From NCBI RefSeq assembly GCF_000003815.2, contig NC_049986.1, positions 10,085,915 to 10,149,914 of the forward strand: 64,000 bases of DNA, written 5' to 3'. This document shows positions 49,601-60,614 of this stretch, piece after piece (positions within the stretch are counted from its first letter, which is position 1; each line of letters begins with the position of its first letter). A program made the position numbers and the translations under genes. The notes beneath the pieces were generated by a model. The model saw only the letters and a list, made by a program, of their open reading frames with translations, did no database searches and was not told where the DNA came from. Source of the stretch: Branchiostoma floridae (Eukaryota > Chordata > Leptocardii > Amphioxiformes > Branchiostomatidae).

Positions 49601-50379
49601 GACAAAAAGAATGGAGCGTGACTTTTGATGCAAGACGCCACCCCCACACCCCTAAAATGCAAACAAAGAAAAGTTTCCTCTCTCAGTTTTTACACAGTTC
49701 TCAGTAAACACTCCAAGGTTTTCTTCCTAGTTGTCGCCAAAAATACAAACTTGACATGGGATTTTTGGGAGGGATGCAGCACAGACTTTTGGCTAGGATC
49801 TTATAAGTTACAGGGGTCAAAATTTCTTGGTGAGTCACAGTAAGTAAAATAGTCACGACTATTGTAGGGGGATCTGGCGGCATCCACCTTCCATGGTACA
49901 GAAAAATTACTGTCAGAGAGGTCACAGTACAAGACTGTGACCACACAGTAGAAGACTGTGACCACAGATGACCTAGTGACAACCCTGGTCAATCAGAAAT
50001 TCATGCTTGCCAGAGGATCTGTTCCACAGTGTAGGGGCGTCTAATGCATACAATTTCTTGTTTTTGTAAAAAAAAGCACATCAAAATGACGCCCTGATGC
50101 ATGCCTGGCTAAAAGCCTTGCTTCATTGCTTAAGTTAAGGAGAACCCTGGTTGACAAAAAAAAACATCTATTTACCTCCTTGGTCGTCATGGTGTTCTTC
50201 AACATATCCAGACATATCGGGCACATCAGCTCACTGTGTAGGCTGCGTGGGGACACCGCGATCTCCGTGGTGTCCGTGATGGCCTCCTGTGGCGTACGAT
50301 GGAGCTCGTACAGACTCAGCTCCCATGTCTTGTTGGGCGGGGGAACGTTCGGAACGTTCACCGGTACCGTGGTCTGCAT
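40696..50379 (-). CDS. RNF2: RING1/RNF2-type Polycomb E3 ubiquitin ligase (317 aa)
   Basis: Catalytic subunit of PRC1, which monoubiquitinates histone H2A in the nucleus. Coding exons 5' to 3': 50176-50379 (exon starts at 50465), 49433-49570, 48574-48701, 47797-47915, 47140-47245, 41356-41521 and 40696-40788. All phases agree (954 nt). The N-terminal segment [18 protein letters not shown] and the following [20 protein letters not shown] are nearly as in vertebrates. The RING continues across the intron as [41 protein letters not shown] divergent acidic linker with a PRKRPK basic patch follows. The C-terminal RAWUL domain has VELVFKPHP, the [20 protein letters not shown] helix and [24 protein letters not shown] at 50379 is chosen as the start for its position before the conserved block; an in-frame ATG further upstream is possible. 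Vertebrates have two paralogues (RING1, RNF2). Confidence 0.95.
41000..41335. mobile_element. hAT-like nonautonomous element, copy 1
   Basis: Bounded by CAGGGCTAAAAATACT and an inverted AGTATCTGGAGCCCTG. The interior is rich in inverted 'acctgcac/gtgcaggt' motifs. It matches 48885-49168. CAGGG-type termini are typical of hAT transposons. It lies 21 bp from the donor of RNF2 exon 41356-41521. A target duplication is not obvious. Confidence 0.65.
41968..42607. mobile_element. 640-bp MITE with TA target duplication
   Basis: Termini GACCTTTTCACGGTTA and TAACCGTGAAAAGGTC are perfect inverted repeats, and each is flanked by TA. This fits a Tc1/mariner-type target site. No transposase frame is inside. 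It lies in the RNF2 intron before the last two coding exons. Confidence 0.75.
43194..43757 (+). mobile_element. 5'-truncated LINE insertion with poly(A) and 16-bp target duplication
   Basis: An open frame at 43211-43678 has the layout of the C-terminal zf-RVT region of non-LTR retrotransposons. It reads [19 protein letters not shown], then [17 protein letters not shown], a Cys/His cluster. AATAAA lies at 43710-43715 and a run of A at about 43743-43757. The insertion is flanked by a perfect 16-bp duplication, agtagtttgcacagct (43178-43193 and 43758-43773). The frame stays open to its stop, so the insertion is young. It sits antisense in an RNF2 intron. L1/Tx1-like lineage is a guess. Confidence 0.9.
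44145..44662. repeat. Minisatellite, about five units of about 110 bp, abutting the extra RNF2 exon
   Basis: Units share 'cacatggagctac', 'atgtatgcaat.ttcagtg' and 'cctgaggaacccctgg'. The last unit ends exactly at the splice donor of the RNF2 exon at 44664-44771. On the gene strand every unit therefore contains GTAGCTCCATGTG, the same bases that form that donor. Confidence 0.85.
44664..44771 (-). CDS. RNF2: Extra (cassette) RNF2 exon duplicating the start of RAWUL
   Basis: The minus-strand exon encodes [20 protein letters not shown] then [16 protein letters not shown]. It parallels exon 47140-47245 ([12 protein letters not shown]...SQTR). It has a CCAG|T acceptor and AAG|GTAGCT donor, and a length of 108 nt, beginning and ending in phase 2. 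It can be inserted between exons 47140-47245 and 41356-41521 without a frameshift, or joined directly to exon 48574-48701 in place of the next two exons. Open frame and conserved splice sites argue for real use. Whether it is transcribed cannot be told here. Confidence 0.75.
46860..46985. repeat. Decayed fragment of the R1/tandem-array repeat family
   Basis: The block ggccccctggcggcttt followed by 'gatttttggtatgttgatag' matches the half-unit pattern of the repeats at 27430-27570. It lies in an RNF2 intron. No gene. Confidence 0.35.
47602..47720 (+). repeat. Single arm of the 7551-7832 foldback family
   Basis: Shares gtcactgacga, aaacgtctgaccgtttcc and ttgcttgagtaact with the right arm of the foldback in P450 gene B. 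The opposite arm is missing. It lies in an RNF2 intron. Confidence 0.6.
48885..49168. mobile_element. hAT-like nonautonomous element, copy 2
   Basis: Bounded by AGGGCTCGAAATACC and an inverted GTATTTCTAGCCCT. The interior matches 41000-41335 (gcatatgcaggt, taacctgcactggtccatgt, ttacctgcaccagtgcagg). The flanks share gaacag on both sides, a possible partial target duplication. It lies in an RNF2 intron. Confidence 0.65.
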
Positions 50380-50576
50380 GATTCTCTGGTGTAAGCACAA
50401 ATGCAAGACCTTGGTTAGGCTAGCAGGCACGGCATTGAGGGGTCCGACCGTCGCTGGTATAATTCCTAAAGACAAAAATCATTTAATGTGAAAAATATGT
50501 TTCTTAAATTTATTTAGCTATAAGAAATACTAGCCTGAGGCTATTAATAGTATCAAGGGTAACTGTATACATTCAA

Positions 50577-50655
50577 TATTCTTCTTCTTCTTCTATTCTC
50601 AAGGGTAACTGTATACATTCAATATTCTTCTTCTTCTACTTCTTCTTCTTTTCTA
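50577..50655 (+). repeat. (TTC)n microsatellites in duplicated context
   Basis: Two (ttcttc)n runs separated by a direct duplication of 'caagggtaactgtatacatt'. They lie in the first intron of RNF2. Confidence 0.7.
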
Positions 50656-51774
50656 CTGCTCAGCCCCCTTGACGGGGATTAATAGCAGTGCGCATGTTTT
50701 GTTAGTTACAGGTGATAGTGTTTGTGACTGACCTGAACTGAACTGGTGATAGTGCCTTAAAACATTCTCTTCTATTGGCTTTGCAAACAAAGAACGATTG
50801 TATATACATACAATATACAGTCAACAATTTAAACGGTTACATTACGTTTATTGATACAAGTGGGCATGTTTTTCGAACTGGCTTAGACAGACAACACAAG
50901 ATACGGAGAACGTAAGATATTGAGACTATCTGTTTACTAGCGATTGTACTATCTGTAATACTATCTATGATACAAGCAACATTATGAGGCTATATATATA
51001 TATATATAATGCTATATTAAAGTTAAAAGTTAAACCCTTCCCGCGCCAAAGGGCAGTGCCCATTTCTGGCGCATAGGGCGGTGCCCATCTCTGTTTCGTT
51101 AGCCCTGGGCCACACACAACGCAATCACTACAGCAGGGGGCTAGTCCACTGGTAGTGGTGTGTGTTCAACTTCCATACTCTTTCCCGAATGCTGAGTGCT
51201 AAGCAGAGAAATGCTATATGTATACTATTAAGTATTTTCAAACAGTAGCATCAAAACATGAGATTCATCTAGTTTGACTACATATGAAAAATTATCTTCA
51301 TAATTTTCATAAATTGCAGGGGTTTATCAATTTATGCAGTAAATATCATGCTAAATCAATAATGTCAGATCAATGACAATGACATCACAGTGCCACATTC
51401 TTGGGCGAGACAGTTATGGACATCAAAGTCTTGTCTGCTCATATGTTTCTATTATTCTAAAAGATTTACCATAACAATAATTTTCATGTTCCAAGTCCAC
51501 CTTGGACTCCAAGTGCCATGAAGTTACCCATTCATAAATCTAAAAATATTGTTGTTCAAATCAGTTCAGAAAATATAAACATGCCTAAGTTACTAGTAGT
51601 TCTATGCCCTACGTACTCTAAAAACTGTGCTTAACGACAGGCAAAAACGTATCGATCAAGTACTTTTGAGAAACCTAAACACTAGCCATTTATTATGGCT
51701 TCGAAAAGAAAATATTTTTCCGCCCCCCTCCCCACAACAACGACACACCAGGCGACAAAAGCGTAATGATTTAC

Positions 51775-52030
51775 CGATTTTTATCACACCAACGGCGTGG
51801 AACCTTGCTGCTCCGTCCTCCTAAGGTTCTTTGGGTGTTGTCCGTCCCTTCTTCAGCTTTAAGTAGTTTCACAGACTCAAAGAAAGGGCCAAAACGCACG
51901 AAAGTATCTCACTATTTCTCGATCTTCTTCTTTTTCGTCAGGATCTGACGCACATGCGCAGTAAGTCGTTCGTGGCGGGCTGAGGTACCGCTAAGGATCA
52001 TGGGAAGTGAGGTGGACTTGGCGGGAAATT
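51775..52030 (-). promoter_or_regulatory. RNF2 promoter region and untranslated first exon
   Basis: The exon with the start codon opens at an acceptor (GTCTTTAG|GAATT, 50465), so a leader exon must lie upstream. The donor AATCG|GTAAATC at 51775 is a candidate end. Just above it lie an NRF1-like GCACATGCGCAG (51950-51961), an ETS-like GGGAAGTGA (52002-52010) and a perfect E2F-type TTGGCGGGAAA (52018-52028). No TATA box is near. This is the usual make-up of a housekeeping or cell-cycle promoter. Motifs are seen; function is inferred. Confidence 0.5.
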
Positions 52031-52039
52031 TGAATAATT

Positions 52040-52546
52040 CTTCAGATTCGCACTCAGTCTAATTAAAGCGGGAATTTGATATTGTCAATACAGAAATGGT
52101 CGCGTTTCTTTTGTGTTCGCGGTTGTGGCAACGATGACCGCTTCACCGTGAACTCAAAGTCACTGCGAATATTATAGTACGGTGAACTTTCTTTTCAAAA
52201 ACACAAACTAGGTACAAATTCAAATAGGTTCAAATTTTCAACGGCCACTGCTGTCTTCTGAATCATAAATGACCAATCACTTGCAAACGTAAACAAACAA
52301 CAGTTACAAACAAGTTACTTTGACACGTGATCTTGTGTATACGTGACGTCAGTAACTGGTCAAACCTCCCAGGAAGTTTATATCGCCCTCGCTCACCGCC
52401 TCTGTTTAGTAATGACTGGAGTGCCCTGATGTATATGGCCGCCTAACCCCTCATCTATGGCCGCCTAACCCCTCACCAAGGGTGTTATTTAACGTCTTTG
52501 CTCTCACCTCATGCACCCACTGATCGAGAAACCAGGCCATGGTTGT
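52040..52546. other. Spacer upstream of RNF2, no gene seen
   Basis: No open frame with recognisable homology. A duplicated 'atggccgcctaacccctca' block lies near 52435-52475. Confidence 0.4.
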
Positions 52547-53500
52547 CAGTGCACGCTCTGTCTCACCGATGTATGTTTCCTAACATGGGCCTTTACTAGG
52601 GCTGAGTACCGGTACGGTGTGCTGTAAATGTGTAATACACCGTATGCTATGACTGACTGACTGTACCGGTACAAATCCGGTTTTTATTATTGTACCGGTC
52701 CGGAAAAATCGGACCTGAAAAAAATCGGTGGACCGGATGTTGGACCTATTAGAAATTAAACAGATTATATGATCAGGAATTCACGCGTTTTGGGGCTTAC
52801 CGGTCGAGGAAAATAACAAGAGCGAAGCAGAGCAGAGTTTACAGTCATTTCTACCACGTTTTCAGTTAATCGTACAGAGGCAGCTAGTCTTCTAGGATTT
52901 TTGAACGCCAATGGGAGTCAAATACTCCACAAAACAGGCTCTTAGTAGCGAAATGGACCATTGTTTTGAGTATCGTCCATTCACATGCCTTCACACACTG
53001 AATCAGGTTCAGGTTCAGGTCCGGACCTGGACCTGATTCTCTGGACCTGAACCGGACCTGGATTTTCTGTACCGGTACCCAGCCCTAGCCTTTACTAGTT
53101 TGTCCTTGACACGTACGTGATGTGGTACACCACTCCTAGTGGCATCCAAGGATAAAACACCAAAAGAAAGTGGATGTTGAGTGGCGTACCACATCGCGTG
53201 TCGAGGGCACAAACTATTAAAGGCCCATGTAAGGAAGCATACATCGGTGAGACAGAACGTGCACTGAAAACTAGGTTCGTCGAACATCGGCGTCCTAGCT
53301 CTGTCAACTCGGAGGTGTCGCAACGTACAGTCCCCAGGACATTCTATTTCTTTAATTTGGACAAAGTTAGAATCTAAGATACAGAACAGGATTTCTTTGC
53401 GTGAGTCGTGAGAAGGCAGTGTACATCAAAGCCCACCGTCACACCCTCAGTAGAGACGGGGGGCGACATAGACTTTCTGATACTTGTGACCCCCTCCTGC
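52547..53500 (+). mobile_element. Penelope-like element fragments (GIY-YIG) in inverted arrangement
   Basis: At 53200-53300 the plus strand reads CKEAYIGETERALKTRFVEH, the GIY-YIG endonuclease motif of Penelope-like elements. After frameshifts, AVYIKAHRHTLSRDGG (about 53415-53465) matches the tail of that domain. An inverted copy of the GIY-YIG start lies at 52547-52588 and 53096-53140, so two fragments face each other around a short loop. The left copy is split by the hAT MITE. Frameshifts show it is inactive. Confidence 0.7.
52597..53087. mobile_element. 491-bp hAT-type MITE with perfect 8-bp target duplication
   Basis: Termini TAGGGCTGAGTACCGGTAC and its inverted partner GTACCGGTACCCAGCCCTA are nearly perfect. 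The flanks carry GCCTTTAC on both sides (52589-52596 and 53088-53095). Size, 8-bp duplication and TAGGG-type ends identify a hAT nonautonomous element. The interior is full of ccggacc/ggtccgg motifs and has no gene. Confidence 0.9.
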
Positions 53501-56065
53501 AAAAATGATGTGTTCCTGACGCCACTGCTGGAGATAGAGAGGGTTATTCGTTCTGTGAACAAGGTCGACGGAGTTCGTTCGAAAATTTAGATGGGCTGAG
53601 CCCCTATAGTTTAACTTCAGTGTTGGGTGTAAAGAGCTAGCATTTTTCTACAACAACAACGTATGTTTATTCTGCCTGTCAGCAAAATGGCGGAACCCCC
53701 ATAATTTGTCAATCCGTTTGTTTGTTTGTTTTTATGTCTAGGAGAGGGGGGGGGGCAATTGAGCTTTCAAGGGTCCTGGCAAAGAGAGTGTCTATAATAG
53801 TTTATGATGGTCATTCTAGTGCCCAGGGCACAGAAAATATATCTTCATCTATCGCTCATAGATTTTGAAGTCTTTGAATTCTAATTCTATAAAGCTCGAA
53901 AAGAAATACCCCAGACATTCACCTTTAACCATTTGCAAAGTCTTGTCACATCTATTAATCTCGAGTCCAGCTGTGTTCAACTACCACAGCACTTCGGTCG
54001 GTCTTTCGAAAGTGCGTGCTCATCATCGGAATAGGTCAGCAACTGCGTCAGAAAGGATGAACCGTTGCCATAGAGCTAGCTTTAAGCGTATAATAGCGTC
54101 GGGTATTTACTGGACGCTTAAGATGTTTAGCAGTGTTTTCTGAGCGGTTGACCAGTCAAGCCATCGCGAAGGATGAGTCGCCGAAGCTCGACCGCCGCCC
54201 TGCTGCTTTATTATTTACAAGGTAACACAGTATACTATACGACATACGTTCAAAACGTTCTCGGAAAGAATGGGCATCGTCTAGCCTCGTTCGCAGACTT
54301 CTTGGCGACAATTCTTTTCTACGGTAGGAGCGCTGATTCGCTATTTTTTTAGAGGGGTATTTCACTAGAGTGCGGTATATGTCGGCAGGATAGCTGCGTT
54401 CTACATTGAATTTGTGTTACCCTCGACTAAATATTATGCAAAACGTATGACTAAAAAGACAACCAAACACACCAAGCGCAAAAATATTACGGCTTTTTAT
54501 AATGAAATTTGATTTTGAGCGTTTTGTCAAATCTCAGGTGCTAGATACGTATCCGCAATCTTTCTTAAATTGTTGTTGGAAAACCAATCTTCTCCGACTT
54601 AAGAGCTCTAGTTGACCTCAACCGATGTTGAAAATTGCGAATCAGCGCTAGCGCTCCGTCTGAAACAAAAAGTTGCGATCCAGGAAATTTTCGAGTGAGA
54701 CTAGACATCGCTCAAATTTCGTGAGTTGTTTCAATGTCGTCGAAAATTCAAATCATGGCAGGCGACCCCGGTTTAAAAATCATAAAAGGGTATGCAAGTC
54801 ATCGTTCATGAAATCCACGAAAAATGGGTCATAATGGTGCCTTAAGAGTTAGTGCATGCTGTTACTTTGCCAACCCCTTAAGGTAGTATATAAGGGTGGC
54901 TGAGCAAAATTTCAAAATAATAATTCCCCGGCGCGATTTGCAGCTGTTGGAATTGGCGGGCGGACAGTGCTCTTTGCACCGTGGAGAAAGCGGTAAACTC
55001 CCGGTACAATATGGTCTCAAGACTAGTTGAAAACTACCATCTGATAAATTGCTACCAACTAAGGAATATGTTATATGGATAACAGTTAAAGATTCCAGCT
55101 TATGCATCCTAATACGTTATGTTGATACGGATTGCTGCGTCAAAAATATGTGTATATCATTTCTTTCTTTCTTGCATCCAGGTTTAATGGCATTTCCAGA
55201 ATGAAAGAAAATAGTATTGGGCTAGGTTTTGCATGTTGCCTCGGTTGAAAGCAATTGAGCCTATGGTAGCGCAACTTTATCCCTGTGGATTTATTTCTGA
55301 TCAAGTAGTACTAGTATTAAGGAAAATTATATTGTATTTTCTTGTCATTTTTGTACTGATATTTTGGGTGGCTTTAATCTTGCGTGATTTGATAGCAGGT
55401 GCAAATATCATTTTCAGGATGTCAAAACAAACTATCGATATCATAAAAACGCTCATCGGATCCTTTGTCTTTGATTTGCACTTAGTGTAGGTGTGGTCGA
55501 TTTAACGGGATTCTCTGTACGTTGTGTGTACGTGGCCCCGCAAGGTAATCTAATAGCAATCCTCTTGCTTTGATAGCCATATGGATCAAATATGGATCAA
55601 TAAGTTGGCCAGCTCAAACCCCAACAGCAGTTAAACTTTCAAAACAAAACCTAACCTTTGACCTTTATTCCTACTATATCCATCCGCGCTGTGTGAACAC
55701 CCAACCACACAACTCAGCTCAGTCCTTACGCCCCAAAAATGCAAACTGAACAAATTTTCACCCGACTGGGAAAGCTCACACTCTACCTGTTTCTTCTACC
55801 ATAAAAAGCCTCTAATCTGGACCAAAATGTTATAGGAAAGACAGATCTTCAAGTCGGCACTATAGTCGTTGAGTGTAGTAACTAAACTTTGACGACTTTG
55901 ACGTCTGCCATCTTCGCTTTGTAATTAGTACATTTGTAGGTCGTGAGTTTGACCCCGACAGAGACATGTATATGTTTGGGGATAAAAACTAATCCTAAGG
56001 CTATTAGCCCTACATTGTACTTACTCTGCAGTTATTGACGATCTTCTTATAATGCATTCTTACAG
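53500..56065. other. Spacer upstream of the GPCR gene
   Basis: No homologous coding region recognised. The first exon of the GPCR (start codon and beginning of the amino terminus) should lie here, ending in phase 1, but I could not pick it out. A hydrophobic 85-codon open frame at 55233-55490 has no other support. Confidence 0.4.
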
Positions 56066-59000
56066 CTGTGCTACTTGGCCGAGCTCTTTCGGTGGGAACA
56101 CAAACTGACACTGATGTCTACTCACTCTGCAACACAACCTGGACCAACACTACCCGTACCAAGGATAATGTGTCTTTCAATAGCACAAACTTCTTTAACA
56201 ACTCAAGTTTTCTCAGAGACACGACATTCTTTGGAGAAACGTGGTTCTCCAACGACACAATTTTCTTCAATGACACACCACCAGGTACGTCTCAAGTTAT
56301 TTAGAGAATTCCACCAATAGATTATGTTTGCACCGTATGAGATCTCTACACTGCCGAACAGATGAGTAGAGTGAACGCTGTGTATTTATAGATGTCAAGG
56401 AACCTCTTTGGAGATATCTAGTGAAGTTGACGGACGGTGCAATAAATTGAAATATTGCATTTTGAAATCACCGCACGTCGACTTGATATCGCTAGACACC
56501 CTTTTCGTACAAATTTAGGTTACCCCTCGGATAAATTAAGGTAAACTAGCGCTATGTTTGCTTTTGATTTTTTTAGATATCTGTTATCATTCACCTGGCA
56601 GGAAAGTGTTGAACTTTTTCAGGACTGAAGTCACCTCTGGACATGGTCTATGAGTTCCAATGGGAAGACGGCCTGTTGGTTGGACTGCTGGGCATCTCTA
56701 GCATGGTCGGGACCATTGGCAACGCTGCTGTCATCCTGGCCTTCTGCCTGTTCAAGAAGGTATGTCTTTACGATCATCTCACATCCCGTCAACGAAAGCT
56801 ATCCAAATGTCAAGAAATCACGACCATCTGAGCAAGTCCAGAATCAAAGAAATCAAGAGCGGAAGTCCCTCTGCAGTACTGTAACAAGCCCGCTACAGTG
56901 CTTAAGGTGGGGTCACCCATGCGTATATATTCAAGTCCGTTTGAGGTGCGTATGGCGCTTTTAGTCTCTACCAGGCTCCACAGGCCGCGGGAAAAATAGT
57001 ACAAATTGGACAAATATAGATACATAACATGCCAGATGAGTTAGCTCTCAGGTAACTTAAGGCATGTGACACGCGTGTAGCTATGTTAGAACACTTAAAT
57101 CCTCATAACTTTTTGTCGCGTAGTCGTATCACACAATGCTTGAACAGTTTAAAATGTACTAGACACTGGTAGATTTTTATGTGGATCGATGGAATTTGGG
57201 GTTAGAAATACACATTTTGGTAAAAAAAAACATCATTCACTTCAGATGTCCAAGCCTTGGCGAGGACAGCACATTTAGCCTTTATATTCATCAAGATAAG
57301 AGCTTACCTCCTTTAGATTAATTTTGTCGCGGCTATTTTGCTTAAAGTGAAGGAATCTTAACTTTTTAAGGCCAAAAAGAGCAAAAAGATTGTTTTTTTC
57401 CTAATTTTCCGTTAAAAATGACCTCCAGTGAAAATACTCTTAAACAAAAACAAAATAGCCGCGGACAGTTTTAACAAACAAGTGGTAATACATAAAAATA
57501 CACTAAATTTGTCAGCAATAATACTGTTTTGACCGTATGTTTACCATTATGCGGCTTCCTCGGGGACCTTGTATACTTAATCACAATTATTTCAATATTT
57601 GATGAATACTTCATCAATACGTAATACGGTTAGCACTTAGGCGTCTTTCCAAAAGTAGTTAGTGTGCCCCATACATAGTGAGTTCCTGTTTTCGCAATGT
57701 AACGTTACATTATGACATTGGATCGTTCTGAAAACTTGGCGGTCCCGCAGGTCACCTACGGTCACGGAGTGGTTCGAAATTCATGTTCGGTTCCATCGCC
57801 CTGGTAACCTTGCGGGGCCACGCCCTTTTTTACTCCCAGGGAGCTCCATCGAATCACAGGCCTTAAGTTACCCGAGCTGACCGAGAAGTATCGTTAGCGA
57901 CCCAGATAACTCGTCTGACATGTTACCTGTTTACGTTTGTCCAATTTCTATTATTTTTCCAACGACCTGTGGAGCCTGGTGGAGGCAAATACTCCCATGC
58001 GCGCCTCATACGGACTTAAATATATACGCAGGTGTGACCCTACCTTTAGAATCTGATAATTTCCCGGCCTTACAATGACCGGGATTGATACATACCGAAG
58101 ATCAAGACAATCTATCGAGGCCTTCTCAAGCTAACCTTTTCATTCACATACAAATTATGATTTTGGAAACGATCAGGCGTTTCAGGAGGCATCCATTGCC
58201 ATTCGTTTGTGACACTTGATAAGTTTGCATTAATAAATTAGAATTTTGATACTTATATATATATATATATCGATAAATTTTCATACATCTGCATAAATTT
58301 GCATAAATAGAATTATTCGTCCTTATAAAAGTATTTTACATGATAATGAATTCATGATGGACTTTATTATTATTATCATTATTTATCAACACCATACTCC
58401 ATTGTTGTGAATACATGTGTACATATAGTACTCAAGAATACATTTGTATAAATTTGCATTAATCTTTTAATGTAGTTATGACTAGATTTGAATAAATTAC
58501 AAAATAAGTTTGCATTAATGAATTAGAATTTTAACACTAATATCGATAAATTCGCCTACATTTGCATAAATGAATTTATTCGTCCGGACTACCAATGTTT
58601 ACTACTTTACGTTGACAGGTTCGCTCCACTAACAACGCCTTCATCCTGAACACCAGCATCTGGGACCTGGTAACGTCTGCCGTCATCATTCCCCTGATCA
58701 TCTCGTCTACGATGACCGGCCTACCGAACTGTGGGGAAGCTTGTTGTGCCTTCATAGGCTTTCTGAATCTTTTTAGCCTGTTACAGTCAATGTTATCCTG
58801 TGCCCTCATTGCCTTTAACCGGTATGTGCACGTTGTGCTCTCACTAGCCACTTACAAGCGCTTATTCGGTCCTGTCAAGGCATTCCTCTGGGTGGTTGGG
58901 TCATGGTTGACCGGCACTCTGATCATGTTTCCGGCTGTGACAGGTATATATGGCAGTTTGGGATGGGACGCGCATGTACAAATGTGTCAGTTATCGCACG

Positions 59001-59539
59001 AAGACCCGGCAAGTGTACTGTTTTTCCAAAATGTCGTCCTGTCCCTGTACTGGGTTGTAGCGTTCGCCATATCTGCGTTCTACGCCCGAATCTACCTGCA
59101 CGTGCGGAAGAGTACCATGGCCATCGGCCAGCATCTCGGCCACAGCCCCCAGCAAGTGTCCCTGCAGGCGGTGAAGCGTACAAAACACATGTTCTACATC
59201 TTCTTCGCTTTTCTCACGTTGACCTGTCCGGTTGTTGTTGTGAATTACGCAGATTTCTTTGCTACCTTTCTCCCAAAAGCTGTCTTCTTCATCAGCTTTG
59301 CCATGTTTTACTGCAACACCGCAGTCAATCCCATCATTTACACCTGGACCCTGAAAGAGTTTCGGCAAGGGTTCAAGTCCATGGTTCACTGCAGACGACA
59401 TATTGTCCCTACCCCTCAAGCAGCCCAACCTGGTGTTCAGAGACCCGTCAGAGTAATAAATGTCTTGTCACGATCGGGGGTCCCCAACCACGTGGTCCCG
59501 TCAGAACCATCCTCTGATACGTCAGTGTTAAACACGTAA
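56066..59539 (+). CDS. Class A (rhodopsin-like) orphan GPCR, 5' end unresolved
   Basis: Exons found: 56066-56284, 56623-56759 and 58619-59539 (stop TAA). Phases agree and junctions are GT-AG. The first gives an Asn-rich extracellular segment with at least seven N-x-S/T sites (CNTTWTNTTRT, NNSSF, SNDT). TM1 carries GTIGNAAV. TM2 has LNTSIWDL (Asp 2.50). TM3 ends in FNRYVHVV, an NRY variant of DRY. TM4 is FLWVVGSWLTG, and ECL2 holds a cysteine (VQMCQL). TM5 and a TM6 with FLTLTCPV follow, and TM7 has NPIIYTW (NPxxY). NRY and the overall layout recall the moody/Tre1/GPR84 and melatonin-receptor-like branch; the ligand is unknown. The start codon exon was not found. Intron 56760-58618 carries a foldback transposon. 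Confidence 0.88.
56905..58045. mobile_element. 1141-bp foldback element with about 160-bp inverted repeats and TTA duplication
   Basis: The arm 56905-57065 (aggtggggtcaccc, gcgtatatatt, ccaggctccacagg, aaattggacaaa, gtaacttaaggc) is inverted at about 57865-58045. TTA flanks both ends (56902-56904 and 58046-58048). A 3-bp TWA duplication is the habit of PIF/Harbinger transposons. No transposase frame is inside. It lies in an intron of the GPCR. Confidence 0.8.
58221..58583 (+). repeat. AT-rich direct repeats next to the last GPCR exon
   Basis: Two copies of a segment of 80-100 bp (agtttgcattaat.aattagaatttt ... gcataaat...attcgtcc) at 58221-58322 and 58505-58583, with an (AT)n run in the first. 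The second copy ends 36 bp before the exon acceptor. Confidence 0.65.
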
Positions 59540-59851
59540 GAAAACATCGTGCAAGGTGATGATCACAGACCCATCCATAACACACAAAAAAATCAGGAAA
59601 TCAAATTAAGATCGGATGCTAGGTACCTCTCCTAAACTTATCTTTTGAATCGTGTCATAACATCGAATACGAATTACCCCTGTGCACTTGTCAAAAGCAA
59701 ACGACATGTGTAAGCGCGCTGACTCTCAGCGCTTCAGCCAGGGTCGGGGTCTAGAGAATGTTTTGACTGAACTCACCTTGTCTTTGCTGAGGAGTCTTGA
59801 GAGAGGGGACGCGCACTCGCAGACTTACGTTTTGACGGTTTAATCTAGCAG
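59540..59851. other. Short spacer between the GPCR and the BEL/Pao element
   Basis: 3' UTR or flank of the GPCR; no gene seen. Confidence 0.4.
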
Positions 59852-60385
59852 TGTTAGTAGTTGTACAAAGGCCGCCAACTAAACTGGAAAGTTCTGTTTT
59901 TATCCCCTTGTCCGAATCTTCTTAAGTGGGTCCCTTGTTGTGTCCTCAGTGAATTCCTGTGTCCTGTGATTCTCCTCAGTTCTTGTATATTCCAAGGTGA
60001 GCTCTTAATCGTAAAACTTAGTCTGGTCTCCCGGCTACTGGCTGACTGTCCTCTGATGCCTTCTTCTTCTTCTTCTTCTTCTTCTTCTTCTTGGAGTACA
60101 CTTGTCTCCAAGCCTAAATTTCCTGGAGAAATAATCTCCAGGCCTAAGTTTCCTGGGGTTGATCTCCACCAGGCCCAATTTTCCTAGAGTTGATCTCCAG
60201 GCCTTTTCTGCCCTCTGTCTTCCTTCTGCGCGGGTGACTTCCTTCTGCCCGGGTGACTTCTGGGGAGTGGTGATTTGCTTCCCCCGGGGTGGTTGGCATG
60301 TGTGTTTGGCGGGAAACTTATTCAAATTGACTACCTAACCTATTTTAAGGCGGCAAGTTTAAATACAGGAATGTTGGCGCTTACA
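59852..60385 (-). mobile_element. Probable 3' LTR of a BEL/Pao retrotransposon
   Basis: On the minus strand a G-rich tract (TTTGGGGGCCAG) precedes TGTAAGCGCC, a candidate LTR start at 60385. A candidate end is CTACTAACA at 59852, giving about 534 bp with TG...CA ends. A TATTTAAA box lies close to the start, and a (TTC)n run at 60060-60091. The 5' LTR is outside the window, so the ends cannot be checked by comparison. Confidence 0.4.
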
Positions 60386-60614
60386 CTGGCCCCCAAATTG
60401 TCCGTGAGGCAATTTTACTTTAACTACCAAGCCAACTTCCCTACTGTATACACAATAACTATACTCATAAACTTATTGTTAGTAGAAACAGCATGCAATA
60501 ACTTTCACTGAAGTCCATGTAGGTTTGCCTAGTTCACTACGTTGTTGTTACATGCATTACAAGTCTTTGAGACTAATAAAACTGCTTCAAGTCCAATGAT
60601 GGTCCTCCTGGAAT

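Noticed and set aside
55233-55490. Hydrophobic 85-codon frame upstream of the GPCR
   Set aside because: AT-rich composition alone gives hydrophobic residues. It has no splice link in the right phase to the GPCR exon at 56066 and no homology.
58903-59517. 204-codon frame overlapping the last GPCR exon
   Set aside because: Shadow of the GPCR coding frame, which has clear TM helices and NPxxY.
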